Below are positions 36,679 to 45,280 of a stretch of 64,000 bases of DNA, one piece after another. Origin of the DNA: Chryseobacterium lactis. Its GTDB lineage: Bacteria; Bacteroidota; Bacteroidia; Flavobacteriales; Weeksellaceae. A program made the position numbers and the translations under genes. The stretch is from positions 1,426,001 through 1,490,000 of the forward strand of contig NZ_CP033924.1 of NCBI RefSeq assembly GCF_003815875.1, in the 5' to 3' direction. The stretch's first letter is position 1, and each line of letters begins with the position of its first letter. The notes under the pieces are model-generated. The model was not told the DNA's origin. It saw nothing but the letters and a program-made list of their open reading frames with translations, and did not search any database.

Positions 36679-37143
36679 TTACGGTTTAGCCGTTTCTATT
36701 TTTACCCCAACGTCCTCAATTCCCGGAAGGTTATCATTTCTCATCGCCTGCGTCAGGCCGATTTCATATTTTCCTTTTCCCGGAAACTTATATTTTAATC
36801 TATACTGAAACAATGTTTCCTTCGTATCACCAAAGCCTGTACCAAGCCATTCTCCGTTTGGTTTTGCCAAAACATAGTTTAAGGTATCTGTTTCCTTTTT
36901 CTTGTTCTGAAGATTGGTGAAATTGACAATAAACCTTATATTGCTGTAAGGATAATTGTTGTTGTTTCTAATGACAAATATAATATTTTTAGGATTCTGC
37001 GGATCTGAAATTTCAAGATTAAATTTTTGCTCACTTTTCTTATTCCATTTATTATCAACGGAATTCATGATAACTTCTTCTCCTGAAGAAGAGTTGCAAC
37101 TAAAGAAAAGGATAAGGGAAAATAATCCTAAAATTTTACGCAT
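36679..37143 (-). CDS. gldH: Gliding motility lipoprotein GldH
   Basis: GldH is a lipoprotein required for gliding in Flavobacterium johnsoniae; its molecular role is unclear. The 154-residue product has a lipoprotein signal (MRKILGLFSLILFFSC, Cys16) and family segments NIRFIVNF, LAKPNGEWLGTGFGD and GLTQAMRNDNLPGIEDVG. The frame is open to 37218, but the signal peptide fixes the start at 37143. The start overlaps the end of ricT by eight bases, so translation may be coupled. If the organism is a non-gliding Chryseobacterium, the gene probably serves T9SS-related envelope functions. Confidence 0.92.
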   Translation of the reverse strand: MRKILGLFSLILFFSCNSSSGEEVIMNSVDNKWNKKSEQKFNLEISDPQNPKNIIFVIRNNNNYPYSNIRFIVNFTNLQNKKKETDTLNYVLAKPNGEWLGTGFGDTKETLFQYRLKYKFPGKGKYEIGLTQAMRNDNLPGIEDVGVKIETAKP

Positions 37144-38521
37144 TGTTATCTTTTTTTGGAGGATATTTCTTTTTAAATTTTTTCTTGTTCGGATTGTTCT
37201 GTGGCTTTTTCTCAGCATCAGCGTTGCCTTCTACTTTTTCAACAGGTGCTTTTTGTTGTGGCTGTTGTTTTTGTGGTCTTGGCTGGTTTCCTGAATTTGC
37301 AGTAGGGTTTTCGGGTCTCTCAGATCGTTCAGGTCTTTCTTGCCTTTCCGGTCTGTTTTTCTTTTGCCCTTGGTTTTGTCCCTGGTTGTTATTGGGCTTA
37401 TTCTGAGTTGGCCTGTTTCTGTTTCCTCTGTTTTTCTTTTCAAAACGATCCACATTATTTTCCTGAATAAGGTCAATACTTTGTAGTGGAGTGTCAGGTT
37501 GCTTCAGATCTTCCAAAGGAAGGATTTTTTCACCTCTTTTGTTTTTTGAGATTAGCTTTTTAACCAGATCAATGTCGAAATCATACCACGCAACAGAGCT
37601 GTCTACATAGGCAAACCACATTTTCTTTTTGAAAACATCTATTTTAATACAAAAGGCTCTTCCTTTTTCTGTTTCAAGAGTTGTTGAAGAAGATGGGAAA
37701 TTGCTTAATGCATCCAGGTAACTGTCCAGTTCATAATTAAGACAACATTTTAATTTACCACACTGTCCTGCCAGTTTTTGGGGATTGATGCTTAATTGCT
37801 GGTATCTTGCTACGTTGGTGTTTACCGATCTGAAGTCGGTAAGCCATGTAGAACAGCAAAGCTCTCTACCGCAAGAACCGATACCTCCTACTTTCGCAGC
37901 TTCCTGTCTGAAACCGATCTGTTTCATATCGATTTTAGTTCTGAAAGCTCCGGCATAATCTTTAATCAACTGTCTGAAATCGATACGATTATCAGCAGTA
38001 TAATAAAATGTAATCTTTGAAGCGTCACCTTGGTATTCCACATCGGTGACTTTCATTTCAAGACCTAATCTCTGAGCGATTTTTCTCGCTTCAAGCTTTA
38101 CGCTGTCTTCTTTTTTTCTTACGTCCTGCCACACCTCAAGGTCTTTTTGGTTGGCTTGTCTGTATATTTTTAGGGCAGATTCTTCAGAAAATTTTTTCTT
38201 TTTCATCTGAATTTTTACCAATTCTCCCGTAAGGCTTACTACGCCTACATCGTGTCCCGGACTTGATTCTACTGTAATTACGCTACCAATATGTAAAGGA
38301 ATATTGTTTACATTTTTAAAAAACGATTTCCTGTCATTTTTAAATCTAACTTCCACAAAATCACACCTGTTTGGTGCCGGATTGTTGATGTTAGAAAGCC
38401 AGTCAAAAACACTTAATTTATAACTATTCCCGCAGGTATTTACATTTTCACAGCCATTTGCGGTTTTTTTAGGGCCGCAAGAATGTGCAGAATCGCCGGA
38501 TGTTTTACATCCACAACTCAT
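37136..38521 (-). CDS. ricT: PSP1 C-terminal domain protein (RicT/YaaT family)
   Basis: RicT-type proteins carry the PSP1 domain; in Bacillus the RicAFT complex acts with RNase Y in mRNA processing. The 461-residue protein has a Cys-rich N-terminus (MSCGCKTSGDSAHSC), and then the PSP1 core with CCSTWLTDFRSVN and GQCGKLKCCLNYELDSY, whose Cys pairs match Fe-S ligands in this family. The last 120 residues are basic, Gln/Asn/Pro/Arg-rich and disordered, which fits RNA binding. It is the first gene of the unit with gldH and PBP1A, behind a good promoter. Confidence 0.88.
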   Translation of the reverse strand: MSCGCKTSGDSAHSCGPKKTANGCENVNTCGNSYKLSVFDWLSNINNPAPNRCDFVEVRFKNDRKSFFKNVNNIPLHIGSVITVESSPGHDVGVVSLTGELVKIQMKKKKFSEESALKIYRQANQKDLEVWQDVRKKEDSVKLEARKIAQRLGLEMKVTDVEYQGDASKITFYYTADNRIDFRQLIKDYAGAFRTKIDMKQIGFRQEAAKVGGIGSCGRELCCSTWLTDFRSVNTNVARYQQLSINPQKLAGQCGKLKCCLNYELDSYLDALSNFPSSSTTLETEKGRAFCIKIDVFKKKMWFAYVDSSVAWYDFDIDLVKKLISKNKRGEKILPLEDLKQPDTPLQSIDLIQENNVDRFEKKNRGNRNRPTQNKPNNNQGQNQGQKKNRPERQERPERSERPENPTANSGNQPRPQKQQPQQKAPVEKVEGNADAEKKPQNNPNKKKFKKKYPPKKDNNA

Positions 38522-38543
38522 ATTACTATTATTTATAATCTTG

Positions 38544-38572
38544 CAAATTTATGTATTTTTATCTTTATGCAA
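38544..38572 (-). promoter_or_regulatory. Predicted promoter of the ricT-gldH-PBP1A unit
   Basis: On the minus strand TTG (38572-38570), 18 bases and TAAATTTG (38551-38544) match the consensus. The box ends 22 bases before the ATG. Confidence 0.6.
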
Positions 38573-38818
38573 TTCTAAAATAGTTAAATAACCCGAATTC
38601 CTACTAAAACACTGATCAATTTTAATGATAAAAGTCACGTAGATCATGAAAAAAAGATGTTAATCAGTCTGTTGCGTTGAGTTGTCTTTTTCAAAATCAC
38701 CTGTATTGTGTTTTATAATTTTTATTAAACCAATATTTAAAAATTTAACACTCGAGTTCGCTGTATTGTGAAATATTATATGGACTTTTGGAGTAAGAAA
38801 TTATCTATAGTTAAACCG

Positions 38819-38836
38819 TTGTTTAATATTAAACAA
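38819..38836. promoter_or_regulatory. Perfect 18-bp AT-rich palindrome upstream of the porin gene
   Basis: TTGTTTAATATTAAACAA is fully self-complementary and lies about 180 bases before the porin gene. It has the form of a dimeric regulator site, but in DNA this AT-rich a chance palindrome is possible. Confidence 0.35.
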
Positions 38837-38987
38837 TAAAATAGATCTCGTTTTGATGAGTATTTAAATGTTTAATAACCTTTGTTTTATATTTTATTTT
38901 TCATAAAGTGTTATTTTAAACATAATTTTCTTTTAAGATATTGTTTAAAATATTGGGAAATATTAACAGGTGTATTCAAAATAATTT

Positions 38988-38995
38988 TATATTTG
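38988..38995 (+). promoter_or_regulatory. -7 element of the porin-hydrolase operon
   Basis: TATATTTG ends 19 bases before the ATG at 39015. No TTG lies at the consensus distance. Confidence 0.4.
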
Positions 38996-39014
38996 GGTTA
39001 TATAATAACAGTCT

Positions 39015-40253
39015 ATGAAAAAAATATTAGTATCAACTGCTTTATTGGCAGGCGTTTTATCTTACGCAGGGGGCTTCAGAGTTTCATTGCAGGGGGTAAA
39101 ACAATTGGCAATGGCGCATACTAGTGCTCATGCCGAAGATGCGAGTGTGGCATTCTTTAACCCGGCGGGTATGTCATTTATCCCTTCCAAGCTGAGTGTA
39201 GTAGCGGGAGGGTTTGGTGCAAGTAATAAAGTTACTTTTCAGAACTTGAATACTTTACAAAGTACAGCAACAGATAACCCGTTAGGGACTCCGTTCTATG
39301 CAGCGATTACTTATAAACCAATAGAAAAGTTATCTGTAGGTCTTAGTGTTACAACTCCTTTTGGAAGTACAATCCAGTGGCCGGAGAATTGGGAAGGGAA
39401 AGAAATGGTACAAAAACTGGAACTGAAAAGTTTCTATTTCCAGCCGATGGTTTCTGTGAAACTTGCAGATTGGGTGTCTTTCGGTGCTAGCTATATCTAT
39501 GCAAGAGGGATTGTGGATTGGGATAAAGCAGTAACACAATTCGGAGGACAGGTTAATATTAAAGATAAAAAAGCAAGCGGTCACGGATATGGATTCGGTT
39601 TCTATTTCAGACCAGATCCGAAATTAGATGTAAGTATTGCTTACCGTTCACCAGTGGATATGAAGGCTAAAAACGGGGTGGCTACTTTCCAGTTCCCGTC
39701 ACAGTCTATTTATTCACAGCTGAAATTAAATGGGGCAGGACAGGATGGGTTCTCTGCAACACTTCCGTTGGTTGAAGAATATACTATTGGTTTAACCTAT
39801 AAAGTTACTCCGAAATGGCTGGTTTCTGCTGACTTTAACTATCATGGATGGGAAAGATACAGCAAGCTTGTATTGGATTTCGAGAATGCTCCTATTGGAA
39901 ACAGTCCGTCAGATCCGACAGTTCTTATAAGTCCTAAGAACTTCAAAAACTCCAAAACCTTTAGATTGGGTACTCAATATGCGTTTACCAACATGATTTA
40001 TGGACGTTTAGGAGCTTATTACGATGAATCTCCTTATTCTAATGAAAACTTTATCCCTGAAACACCATCATTTGATACGTATGTAATTACAGGTGGGGTA
40101 GGATTTAAGTTGAAACAATTTGGAATTGATATCGCAGGAGGATATGCATTGCCTCAATCCAGAAACGTGAATAATTCTGCTCTTGGGTTCTACGGACAGG
40201 CAAAAGCACAGGCATTCTACTTCGGTCTAGGTTTATCTTATAATCCATTTTAA
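39015..40253 (+). CDS. OmpP1/FadL/TodX family outer-membrane transporter
   Basis: FadL-type barrels bring long-chain fatty acids or other hydrophobic compounds across the outer membrane. The 412-residue protein has a signal peptide (1-18, cut after LSYA). The N-terminal hatch segment includes GVKQLAMAHTSAHAEDASVAFFNPAGM, which matches the family (alternation of Asn-Pro-Ala after a Ala/Asp stretch). A C-terminal aromatic-ended strand (YFGLGLSYNPF) fits a barrel. An SGNH-hydrolase lipoprotein gene follows 12 bases later, suggesting ester cleavage and product uptake. Confidence 0.9.
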   Translation: MKKILVSTALLAGVLSYAGGFRVSLQGVKQLAMAHTSAHAEDASVAFFNPAGMSFIPSKLSVVAGGFGASNKVTFQNLNTLQSTATDNPLGTPFYAAITYKPIEKLSVGLSVTTPFGSTIQWPENWEGKEMVQKLELKSFYFQPMVSVKLADWVSFGASYIYARGIVDWDKAVTQFGGQVNIKDKKASGHGYGFGFYFRPDPKLDVSIAYRSPVDMKAKNGVATFQFPSQSIYSQLKLNGAGQDGFSATLPLVEEYTIGLTYKVTPKWLVSADFNYHGWERYSKLVLDFENAPIGNSPSDPTVLISPKNFKNSKTFRLGTQYAFTNMIYGRLGAYYDESPYSNENFIPETPSFDTYVITGGVGFKLKQFGIDIAGGYALPQSRNVNNSALGFYGQAKAQAFYFGLGLSYNPF

Positions 40254-40265
40254 TTCAGAAAGACT

Positions 40266-41828
40266 ATGAAAAAAATTATAATATCGACAATTGCTGTTTC
40301 TGCACTTCTTTTTACGGTAACAAGCTGTAATACAGATTTCGATACGGATGTAAAAGATATTCCGGTAACCAAAGGTGACGCGGATTTCACAAAATATATT
40401 TCATTAGGAAACTCATTGACTTCAGGATATAGAGACGGAGCTCTTTACAGCAGCGGACAAAATGAATCTTATCCAAGCATGATTGCGGGACAGATGAGAC
40501 TTGCCGGTGGTGGAGCCTTTACTCAGCCTTTAATGCCTAATGATGTTGGAGGTTTTAATAATCTTCCCGGTTTTCCCGGAAAATTAAATCTTCAGGTAGT
40601 TAATGGATCACTGACTCCAGTACCAAGTGGTGCGGCAGCGGCATTGGATATCTTACCAAATGGAGGTTCTTACCAGAATATGGGAGTGCCGGGAGCAAAA
40701 TCATTCCATCTTGTTGCAGATGGATATGGTAGCCAGGCTGGACTGTTAACAGGAACTGCAAATCCTTATTTTGTAAGGTTTGCCTCTTCACCTGGAACCA
40801 GTGTATTGAAAGATGCGATGGCTCAAAAAGCAACATTTTTCTCACTTTGGATAGGAAATAATGATGTATTGTCATACGCGACTAACGGAGGTACAAACTC
40901 TCAAACAGTAGGAACGGTGACAACTTATTCTACAGCTACTGTTCAAACAGGGAATACAAATCCGACTACGTATAAATCAAACGATATTTCAGATCCTGCG
41001 GTGGTAGCAGGTTCTATTAAAGGTGTTTTGGATGGACTTAAAAGTGTAGGAACGGCAAAAGGAGTTATTGCAAACATTCCTTATGTAACCTCTGTTCCTT
41101 TCTTTACAACAGTTCCATATAACCCTTTGACCCCTCAAGCTTTAGGAGCTAATTTAGCAACTCTTAATGCAAGTTTGTATGGTCCTTTAAAGCAAGCATT
41201 AACAGCTTTTGGAGCTGGGGATAGAATTAATTTACTTTCCGCAACAGCATCTAATCCTGTTTTAATTAAAGATGTTGCTCTTCAGGATCTGTCAGCTCAG
41301 CTTACAGCTGCCTTGACTCCATCTTTGGGTGCGCAAATGGCAGCAGCATTTGGACAAATCTTCGGACAGGCCAGACAGGCAACATCTGAAGACTATATTC
41401 TTCTTACAACAAGTTCTGTAATTAATTCTGTAGCTCCAGGTGCACCTGCTCCGGTAAATATTTACGGTATTTCTTACCCATTACAAAACCAGCATGTACT
41501 AACAAAAACAGAAGCTGGTTATGTAAAAACGGCAACAGATGCATACAATGCTTCCATAAAATCACTTGCTGATTCATATGGATTAGCATTTGTGGATGCC
41601 AATAAAAAAATGTTAGAACTGAACGGGCAGTCAGGAATCTCATTTGATGGGGTGAAATATACTGCTAAATTTGTTACAGGTGGTTCTTTCTCTCTGGATG
41701 GAGTTCACCTTACAGGACGTGGATACGGTATTGTAGCCAATGAATTTATTAAGTCTATTAATATGAAATACAGATCTACACTACCACAGGTAGATCCGAA
41801 CAAATATTCAGGGGTTAAGTTCCCATAA
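40266..41828 (+). CDS. SGNH/GDSL hydrolase lipoprotein
   Basis: The 520-residue protein has a lipobox (TVTSC, Cys21) and an SGNH-hydrolase domain. Block I reads LGNSLTSGY with the likely nucleophile Ser50 (GNSL in place of GDSL). Block III is WIGNNDVL around 200, and the C-terminal DGVHLTGRGY holds the Asp and His of the catalytic triad. Length exceeds the usual 200-250 because of Ala/Thr-rich insertions. It is the second gene of an operon with a FadL-type porin, so an esterase or lipase acting on lipid substrates is the natural inference. Confidence 0.87.
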   Translation: MKKIIISTIAVSALLFTVTSCNTDFDTDVKDIPVTKGDADFTKYISLGNSLTSGYRDGALYSSGQNESYPSMIAGQMRLAGGGAFTQPLMPNDVGGFNNLPGFPGKLNLQVVNGSLTPVPSGAAAALDILPNGGSYQNMGVPGAKSFHLVADGYGSQAGLLTGTANPYFVRFASSPGTSVLKDAMAQKATFFSLWIGNNDVLSYATNGGTNSQTVGTVTTYSTATVQTGNTNPTTYKSNDISDPAVVAGSIKGVLDGLKSVGTAKGVIANIPYVTSVPFFTTVPYNPLTPQALGANLATLNASLYGPLKQALTAFGAGDRINLLSATASNPVLIKDVALQDLSAQLTAALTPSLGAQMAAAFGQIFGQARQATSEDYILLTTSSVINSVAPGAPAPVNIYGISYPLQNQHVLTKTEAGYVKTATDAYNASIKSLADSYGLAFVDANKKMLELNGQSGISFDGVKYTAKFVTGGSFSLDGVHLTGRGYGIVANEFIKSINMKYRSTLPQVDPNKYSGVKFP

Positions 41829-41851
41829 TAATTGATAAAATAAAAACTTAG

Positions 41852-41884
41852 AAACCACAGGAGTAATTCTTGTGGTTTTTTTTT
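41852..41884 (+). terminator. Terminator of the porin-hydrolase operon
   Basis: AAACCACAGGA and TTCTTGTGGTTT arms (imperfect inner part) are followed by a long T-run, 23 bases after the stop. Confidence 0.8.
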
Positions 41885-41891
41885 AAATTTG
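41884..41891 (+). promoter_or_regulatory. -7 element of prs
   Basis: TAAATTTG ends 22 bases before the prs ATG. It begins in the T-run of the preceding terminator, and no TTG is at the consensus distance. Confidence 0.35.
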
Positions 41892-41913
41892 CAAAATCTT
41901 TTAAAAAGTAAAA

Positions 41914-42852
41914 ATGGCCGATCAGTTAAGTTATCTATTTTGTACAAGAACCAGCAGGGACTTGGCGGAAAAAATTGCCCAGCATTATGGGAAAGAATTA
42001 GGAAAAATCAACTTTCAGGAGTTTAGCGACGGGGAATTTGAGCCTGTTTTAGACGAATCTGTAAGAGGAGGAAGAGTTTTCTTAATCGGATCTACGTTCC
42101 CTCCTGCAGACAATCTTTTAGAACTTCTTTTAATGATTGATGCAGCGAAAAGAGCTTCTGCAAAAAGCATTACAGTGGTAATTCCTTATTTTGGACTTGC
42201 AAGACAAGACAGAAAAGACAAGCCAAGAGCTCCTATCGGAGCGAAGCTAGTTGCCAACCTTCTTACAGCAGCAGGAGCAACAAGGATAATGACGATGGAT
42301 CTTCATGCAGATCAGATTCAGGGATTCTTCGAAATTCCGGTAGATCATTTGTATGCTTCTTCTATTTTCGTTGATTACATAAGATCTTTAAAGCTTGAAG
42401 ATCTTACGATTGCTTCTCCGGATATGGGAGGTGCAAAAAGAGCGAAGAACTACGCCGGTCACTTAGGGGCAGAAGTAGTAATTGCTTACAAGGAAAGAAA
42501 AAAGGCAAACGTTGTTGAAGAAATGTTCCTTATCGGAGATGTGACAGGTAAAAATGTAATCCTTATCGATGACATGATCGATACTGCAGGTACGCTTTGC
42601 AAAGCTGCTGACATCTTAATTGAAAAAGGGGCAAAAACAGTAAGAGCGATGGCTACTCATGGTGTGCTTTCAGGAAAGGCTTATGACAATATTGAGAATT
42701 CAAAAATTCTGGAAGTTATTGTAACTGACTCAATTCCTGTTAAAAATAATTTGTCATCTAAAATAAAAGTGCTATCTTGCGCCCCGTTATTTGCTGACGT
42801 TATGACCATGGTTCATGAGCACAAATCAATCAGTAGCAAATTTGTTATTTAA
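41914..42852 (+). CDS. prs: Ribose-phosphate pyrophosphokinase
   Basis: Prs makes PRPP from ribose 5-phosphate and ATP for nucleotide, His and Trp synthesis. The 312-residue protein has the FSDGEFEP segment, the ATP-site PYFGLARQDRKDKPRAPI flexible region (about 90-110), MDLHADQIQGFF (about 128-139) and the PRPP-binding motif NVILIDDMIDTAGTL (about 213-227). Length is normal. It is followed by the ribosomal L25/Ctc gene 56 bases downstream, a common pairing in bacteria. Confidence 0.97.
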   Translation: MADQLSYLFCTRTSRDLAEKIAQHYGKELGKINFQEFSDGEFEPVLDESVRGGRVFLIGSTFPPADNLLELLLMIDAAKRASAKSITVVIPYFGLARQDRKDKPRAPIGAKLVANLLTAAGATRIMTMDLHADQIQGFFEIPVDHLYASSIFVDYIRSLKLEDLTIASPDMGGAKRAKNYAGHLGAEVVIAYKERKKANVVEEMFLIGDVTGKNVILIDDMIDTAGTLCKAADILIEKGAKTVRAMATHGVLSGKAYDNIENSKILEVIVTDSIPVKNNLSSKIKVLSCAPLFADVMTMVHEHKSISSKFVI

Positions 42853-42908
42853 TTGATTTTAAGAAGTTTGCAAATTTAAATTAGAACAATTTTTTAAATT
42901 TTTTATAA

Positions 42909-43559
42909 ATGAAATCTATTACAATTCAAGGTACAAAAAGAGAAAGCGTGGGCAAAAAGTCTACAAAAGCTTTACGTGATGCTGAATTAGTTCCTTGTGT
43001 TGTTTATGGAGGTGAAGCACCTTTAAACTTCTCTGCTGAAGAGAAAGCTTTCAAAGGGTTAGTGTACACTCCTGAAGCACACACGGTATCTATTGAAGTT
43101 GACGGACAAACAATTCCAGCTGTTCTTCAGGATATTCAGTTTCACCCAATCACAGACAAAATTCTTCACATTGACTTTTATCAATTAGCTGACGATAAGC
43201 CAGTTGTTATGGAAGTTCCTGTAAGAATTATCGGACGTTCAAAAGGTGTTGTAGCTGGTGGTGTTTTACGTCAGTCTTTCAGAAAATTGAAAGTAAAAGC
43301 TATCCCTGCTAACTTGCCAGACGAAGTAGTTGTTGATGTTACTCCATTAAAAATTGGTAACAAACTTTATGTAGGAGGAATCAAGACTGAAGGATATTCT
43401 TTCATGCACCCGGACAATGCAGTAGTAGTTGCTGTTAAAATGTCTAGAAATGCAATTAAAGGTGCAGCAGCACAAGATGATGAAGATGAAGAGGAAGCTG
43501 CAGAAGTGGCTACTCAATCTCCTGATGTACCAACAACAGAAGAGAAATCTGCAGAATAA
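42909..43559 (+). CDS. rplY: 50S ribosomal protein L25/general stress protein Ctc
   Basis: This protein binds 5S rRNA in the large subunit. The 216-residue form is the long Ctc type: an N-terminal L25 domain (1-90, with [20 protein letters not shown]), a C-terminal TL5-like beta-domain (about 95-185) and an acidic, Glu/Ala/Asp-rich tail (about 187-216). It lies 56 bases after prs and ends at a strong terminator. Confidence 0.95.
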   Translation: MKSITIQGTKRESVGKKSTKALRDAELVPCVVYGGEAPLNFSAEEKAFKGLVYTPEAHTVSIEVDGQTIPAVLQDIQFHPITDKILHIDFYQLADDKPVVMEVPVRIIGRSKGVVAGGVLRQSFRKLKVKAIPANLPDEVVVDVTPLKIGNKLYVGGIKTEGYSFMHPDNAVVVAVKMSRNAIKGAAAQDDEDEEEAAEVATQSPDVPTTEEKSAE

Positions 43560-43584
43560 GAATTGCTTATTTAAACAATATAAG

Positions 43585-43613
43585 ACCTGTCAATTAATTG
43601 GCAGGTTTTTTTT
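43585..43613 (+). terminator. Terminator of prs-rplY
   Basis: ACCTG and CAGGT arms enclose a self-complementary CAATTAATTG and are followed by eight T. Confidence 0.85.
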
Positions 43614-43769
43614 GTTATGTTCTGCTTTATCAGCTTTCCTTGTTCTATGTCATTGAATATTTCTATCAACTGACAACTATCACCCCTCAACCCAGTAGGT
43701 CCTTTCGGAAAAAAAGCCGTAAATTTGAAGAGTTCTAAATAAGGACGTTTTAATTTAAAAAATAAATAA

Positions 43770-44990
43770 ATGTTTGACATTCAGGAAATAAGAAGCCAGT
43801 TTTCTATATTGGACAGAGAAGTGAATGGTAAACCCCTGGTTTATCTGGATAATGCAGCTACATCTCAAAAGCCAAATTCGGTTTTGGAAGTCTGTCACGC
43901 ATATTATACCGAACTTAATGCGAATGTTCACAGAGGAATTCATACTTTGAGTCAGTTGGCGACAGAGGAAATGGAGCTTTCAAGAAGAAAGATTCAGAAA
44001 TTTATCAATGCTGAACATGACTTTGAAGTAATCTTTACAAAAGGAACAACGGAAGGGCTTAACCTTATTGCTTATATCTTAACGCAAAAGTTGCAAAAGG
44101 ATGATGAAATTATTATTTCATACCTCGAGCATCATTCTAATATTGTTCCATGGCAATTGCTTTGTGAAAGAACGGGAGCTAAACTCCGCGTGATTCCTAT
44201 CGATGAAAACGGAATTCTACAGCTGGATTATCTTGATCAGTTTTTAAGCGAAAAAACAAAAGTTGTTTCAGTTAATCAGGTTTCCAATGCATTGGGAATT
44301 GTAAATCCTATTGAAGAGATTATAGCCAGAACAAGAAAAAATTCTGACGCTTATATCGTTATTGATGGCGCTCAGTCCGCACCTCATTTCAATATTGATG
44401 TACAGAAAATGGATTGTGATTTCTTTGTTTTCTCCGGCCATAAGATGTATGCACCAATGGGAACAGGTATTTTATATGGAAAACGTGAAGTATTAGAAGC
44501 CTTACCACCATTTCATGGCGGAGGAGAAATGATTGCGACATGTTCTTTTGATAGAACGACTTACGCAGGACTTCCGTTTAAATACGAAGCGGGAACACCT
44601 AACGTAGGCGGAAACATTGCCTTAGGAGCAGCTGTTGATTTTATGAACAGGGTAGGCCATCAGAATATTCAACATCATGAAAATGCTTTGTTGGAATATG
44701 CTCAAAGACAACTTTTAGAGATAGAAGGCCTTAAAGTTTATGGTGAAAAAGCTCATAGAACAGGTGTTGTTTCTTTCAACCTCGAAGGAGTAGGGATTTC
44801 TTCTGACGTAGGAATGATTCTTGATAAAATGGGAATAGCTGTAAGAACCGGACATCATTGTACACAACCTATTATGGAGTTCTTTAATATTGCCGGAACA
44901 GTAAGAGCCAGCTTTGCGGTTTATAACACTTTTGAAGAAATCGATCTTTTGGTGGAAGGAGTTAAGAAAGCACAAAGAATGTTGAGTTAA
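43770..44990 (+). CDS. sufS: Cysteine desulfurase SufS
   Basis: SufS removes sulfur from cysteine for Fe-S assembly. The 406-residue PLP enzyme has the lysine in FSGHKMYAP (Lys225) and the active-site cysteine in RTGHHCTQP (Cys364), typical of type II (SufS-like) desulfurases. The N-terminal YLDNAATSQKP and HRGIHTLSQ segments also match. The suf scaffold genes lie 33 kb away at 7040-11214, whereas in many bacteria sufS is in the same operon. No SufE gene is visible. A -7-like TAAATTTG lies at 43720-43727. Confidence 0.95.
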   Translation: MFDIQEIRSQFSILDREVNGKPLVYLDNAATSQKPNSVLEVCHAYYTELNANVHRGIHTLSQLATEEMELSRRKIQKFINAEHDFEVIFTKGTTEGLNLIAYILTQKLQKDDEIIISYLEHHSNIVPWQLLCERTGAKLRVIPIDENGILQLDYLDQFLSEKTKVVSVNQVSNALGIVNPIEEIIARTRKNSDAYIVIDGAQSAPHFNIDVQKMDCDFFVFSGHKMYAPMGTGILYGKREVLEALPPFHGGGEMIATCSFDRTTYAGLPFKYEAGTPNVGGNIALGAAVDFMNRVGHQNIQHHENALLEYAQRQLLEIEGLKVYGEKAHRTGVVSFNLEGVGISSDVGMILDKMGIAVRTGHHCTQPIMEFFNIAGTVRASFAVYNTFEEIDLLVEGVKKAQRMLS

Positions 44991-45017
44991 TAAAATATAT
45001 AACTCTTTATATAAATT

Positions 45018-45045
45018 AAAAGCAGCTAAATTTAGCTGCTTTTTT
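45018..45045 (+). terminator. Terminator of sufS
   Basis: A perfect 26-bp palindrome (arm AAAAGCAGCTAAA) is followed by further T, 27 bases after the sufS stop. Confidence 0.8.
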
Positions 45046-45142
45046 AGTCTTCAATACGCATCATCTTCCGTTAACAATTACCTGATGATATCCGATTGCA
45101 CATTCCAGGCAAATTTCTCCTCCTGCATTTTACTGGACAACC

Positions 45143-45175
45143 AGCCTTGTCAAGGTTTTAAACCTTGACAAGGCT
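45143..45175. repeat. Intergenic palindromic repeat, copy 2
   Basis: Perfect 16-base arms (AGCCTTGTCAAGGTTT and its complement) flank a single T. The core is the same as at 97-123, and almost the whole element matches 61688-61720. It lies between the sufS and hemE terminators, so neither gene needs it as a terminator. Confidence 0.85.
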
Positions 45176-45221
45176 CCGAAAAGCTCCGTATTAAAAAAAA
45201 GAAATTACCCCAACCCAACAA

Positions 45222-45262
45222 ATTAAAACGTCCCTGCCAATTTCTGGTAGGGACGTTTTAAT
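45222..45262 (-). terminator. Terminator of hemE
   Basis: An 18-bp stem with a single mismatch (arm ATTAAAACGTCCCT plus four bases) and a 5-base loop lies 18 bases past the hemE stop. A T-rich tail follows on the minus strand. Confidence 0.75.
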
Positions 45263-45280
45263 ATTACTAATTGTAGTTTT

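Larger units (their letters stand above)
38522..39014. other. Divergent intergenic region, ricT and FadL-type porin
   Basis: No gene is recognised in these 493 AT-rich bases. It contains the ricT promoter, a perfect AT-rich palindrome at 38819-38836 and a -7 element for the porin at 38988-38995. The length leaves room for regulatory sites or a small RNA, but nothing else stands out. Confidence 0.5.

Noticed and set aside
38522-39014. Possible origin or RNA gene in the 493-base gap
   Set aside because: There is no cluster of DnaA-box-like sequences, no tRNA-like cloverleaf and no strong hairpin beyond one short palindrome.
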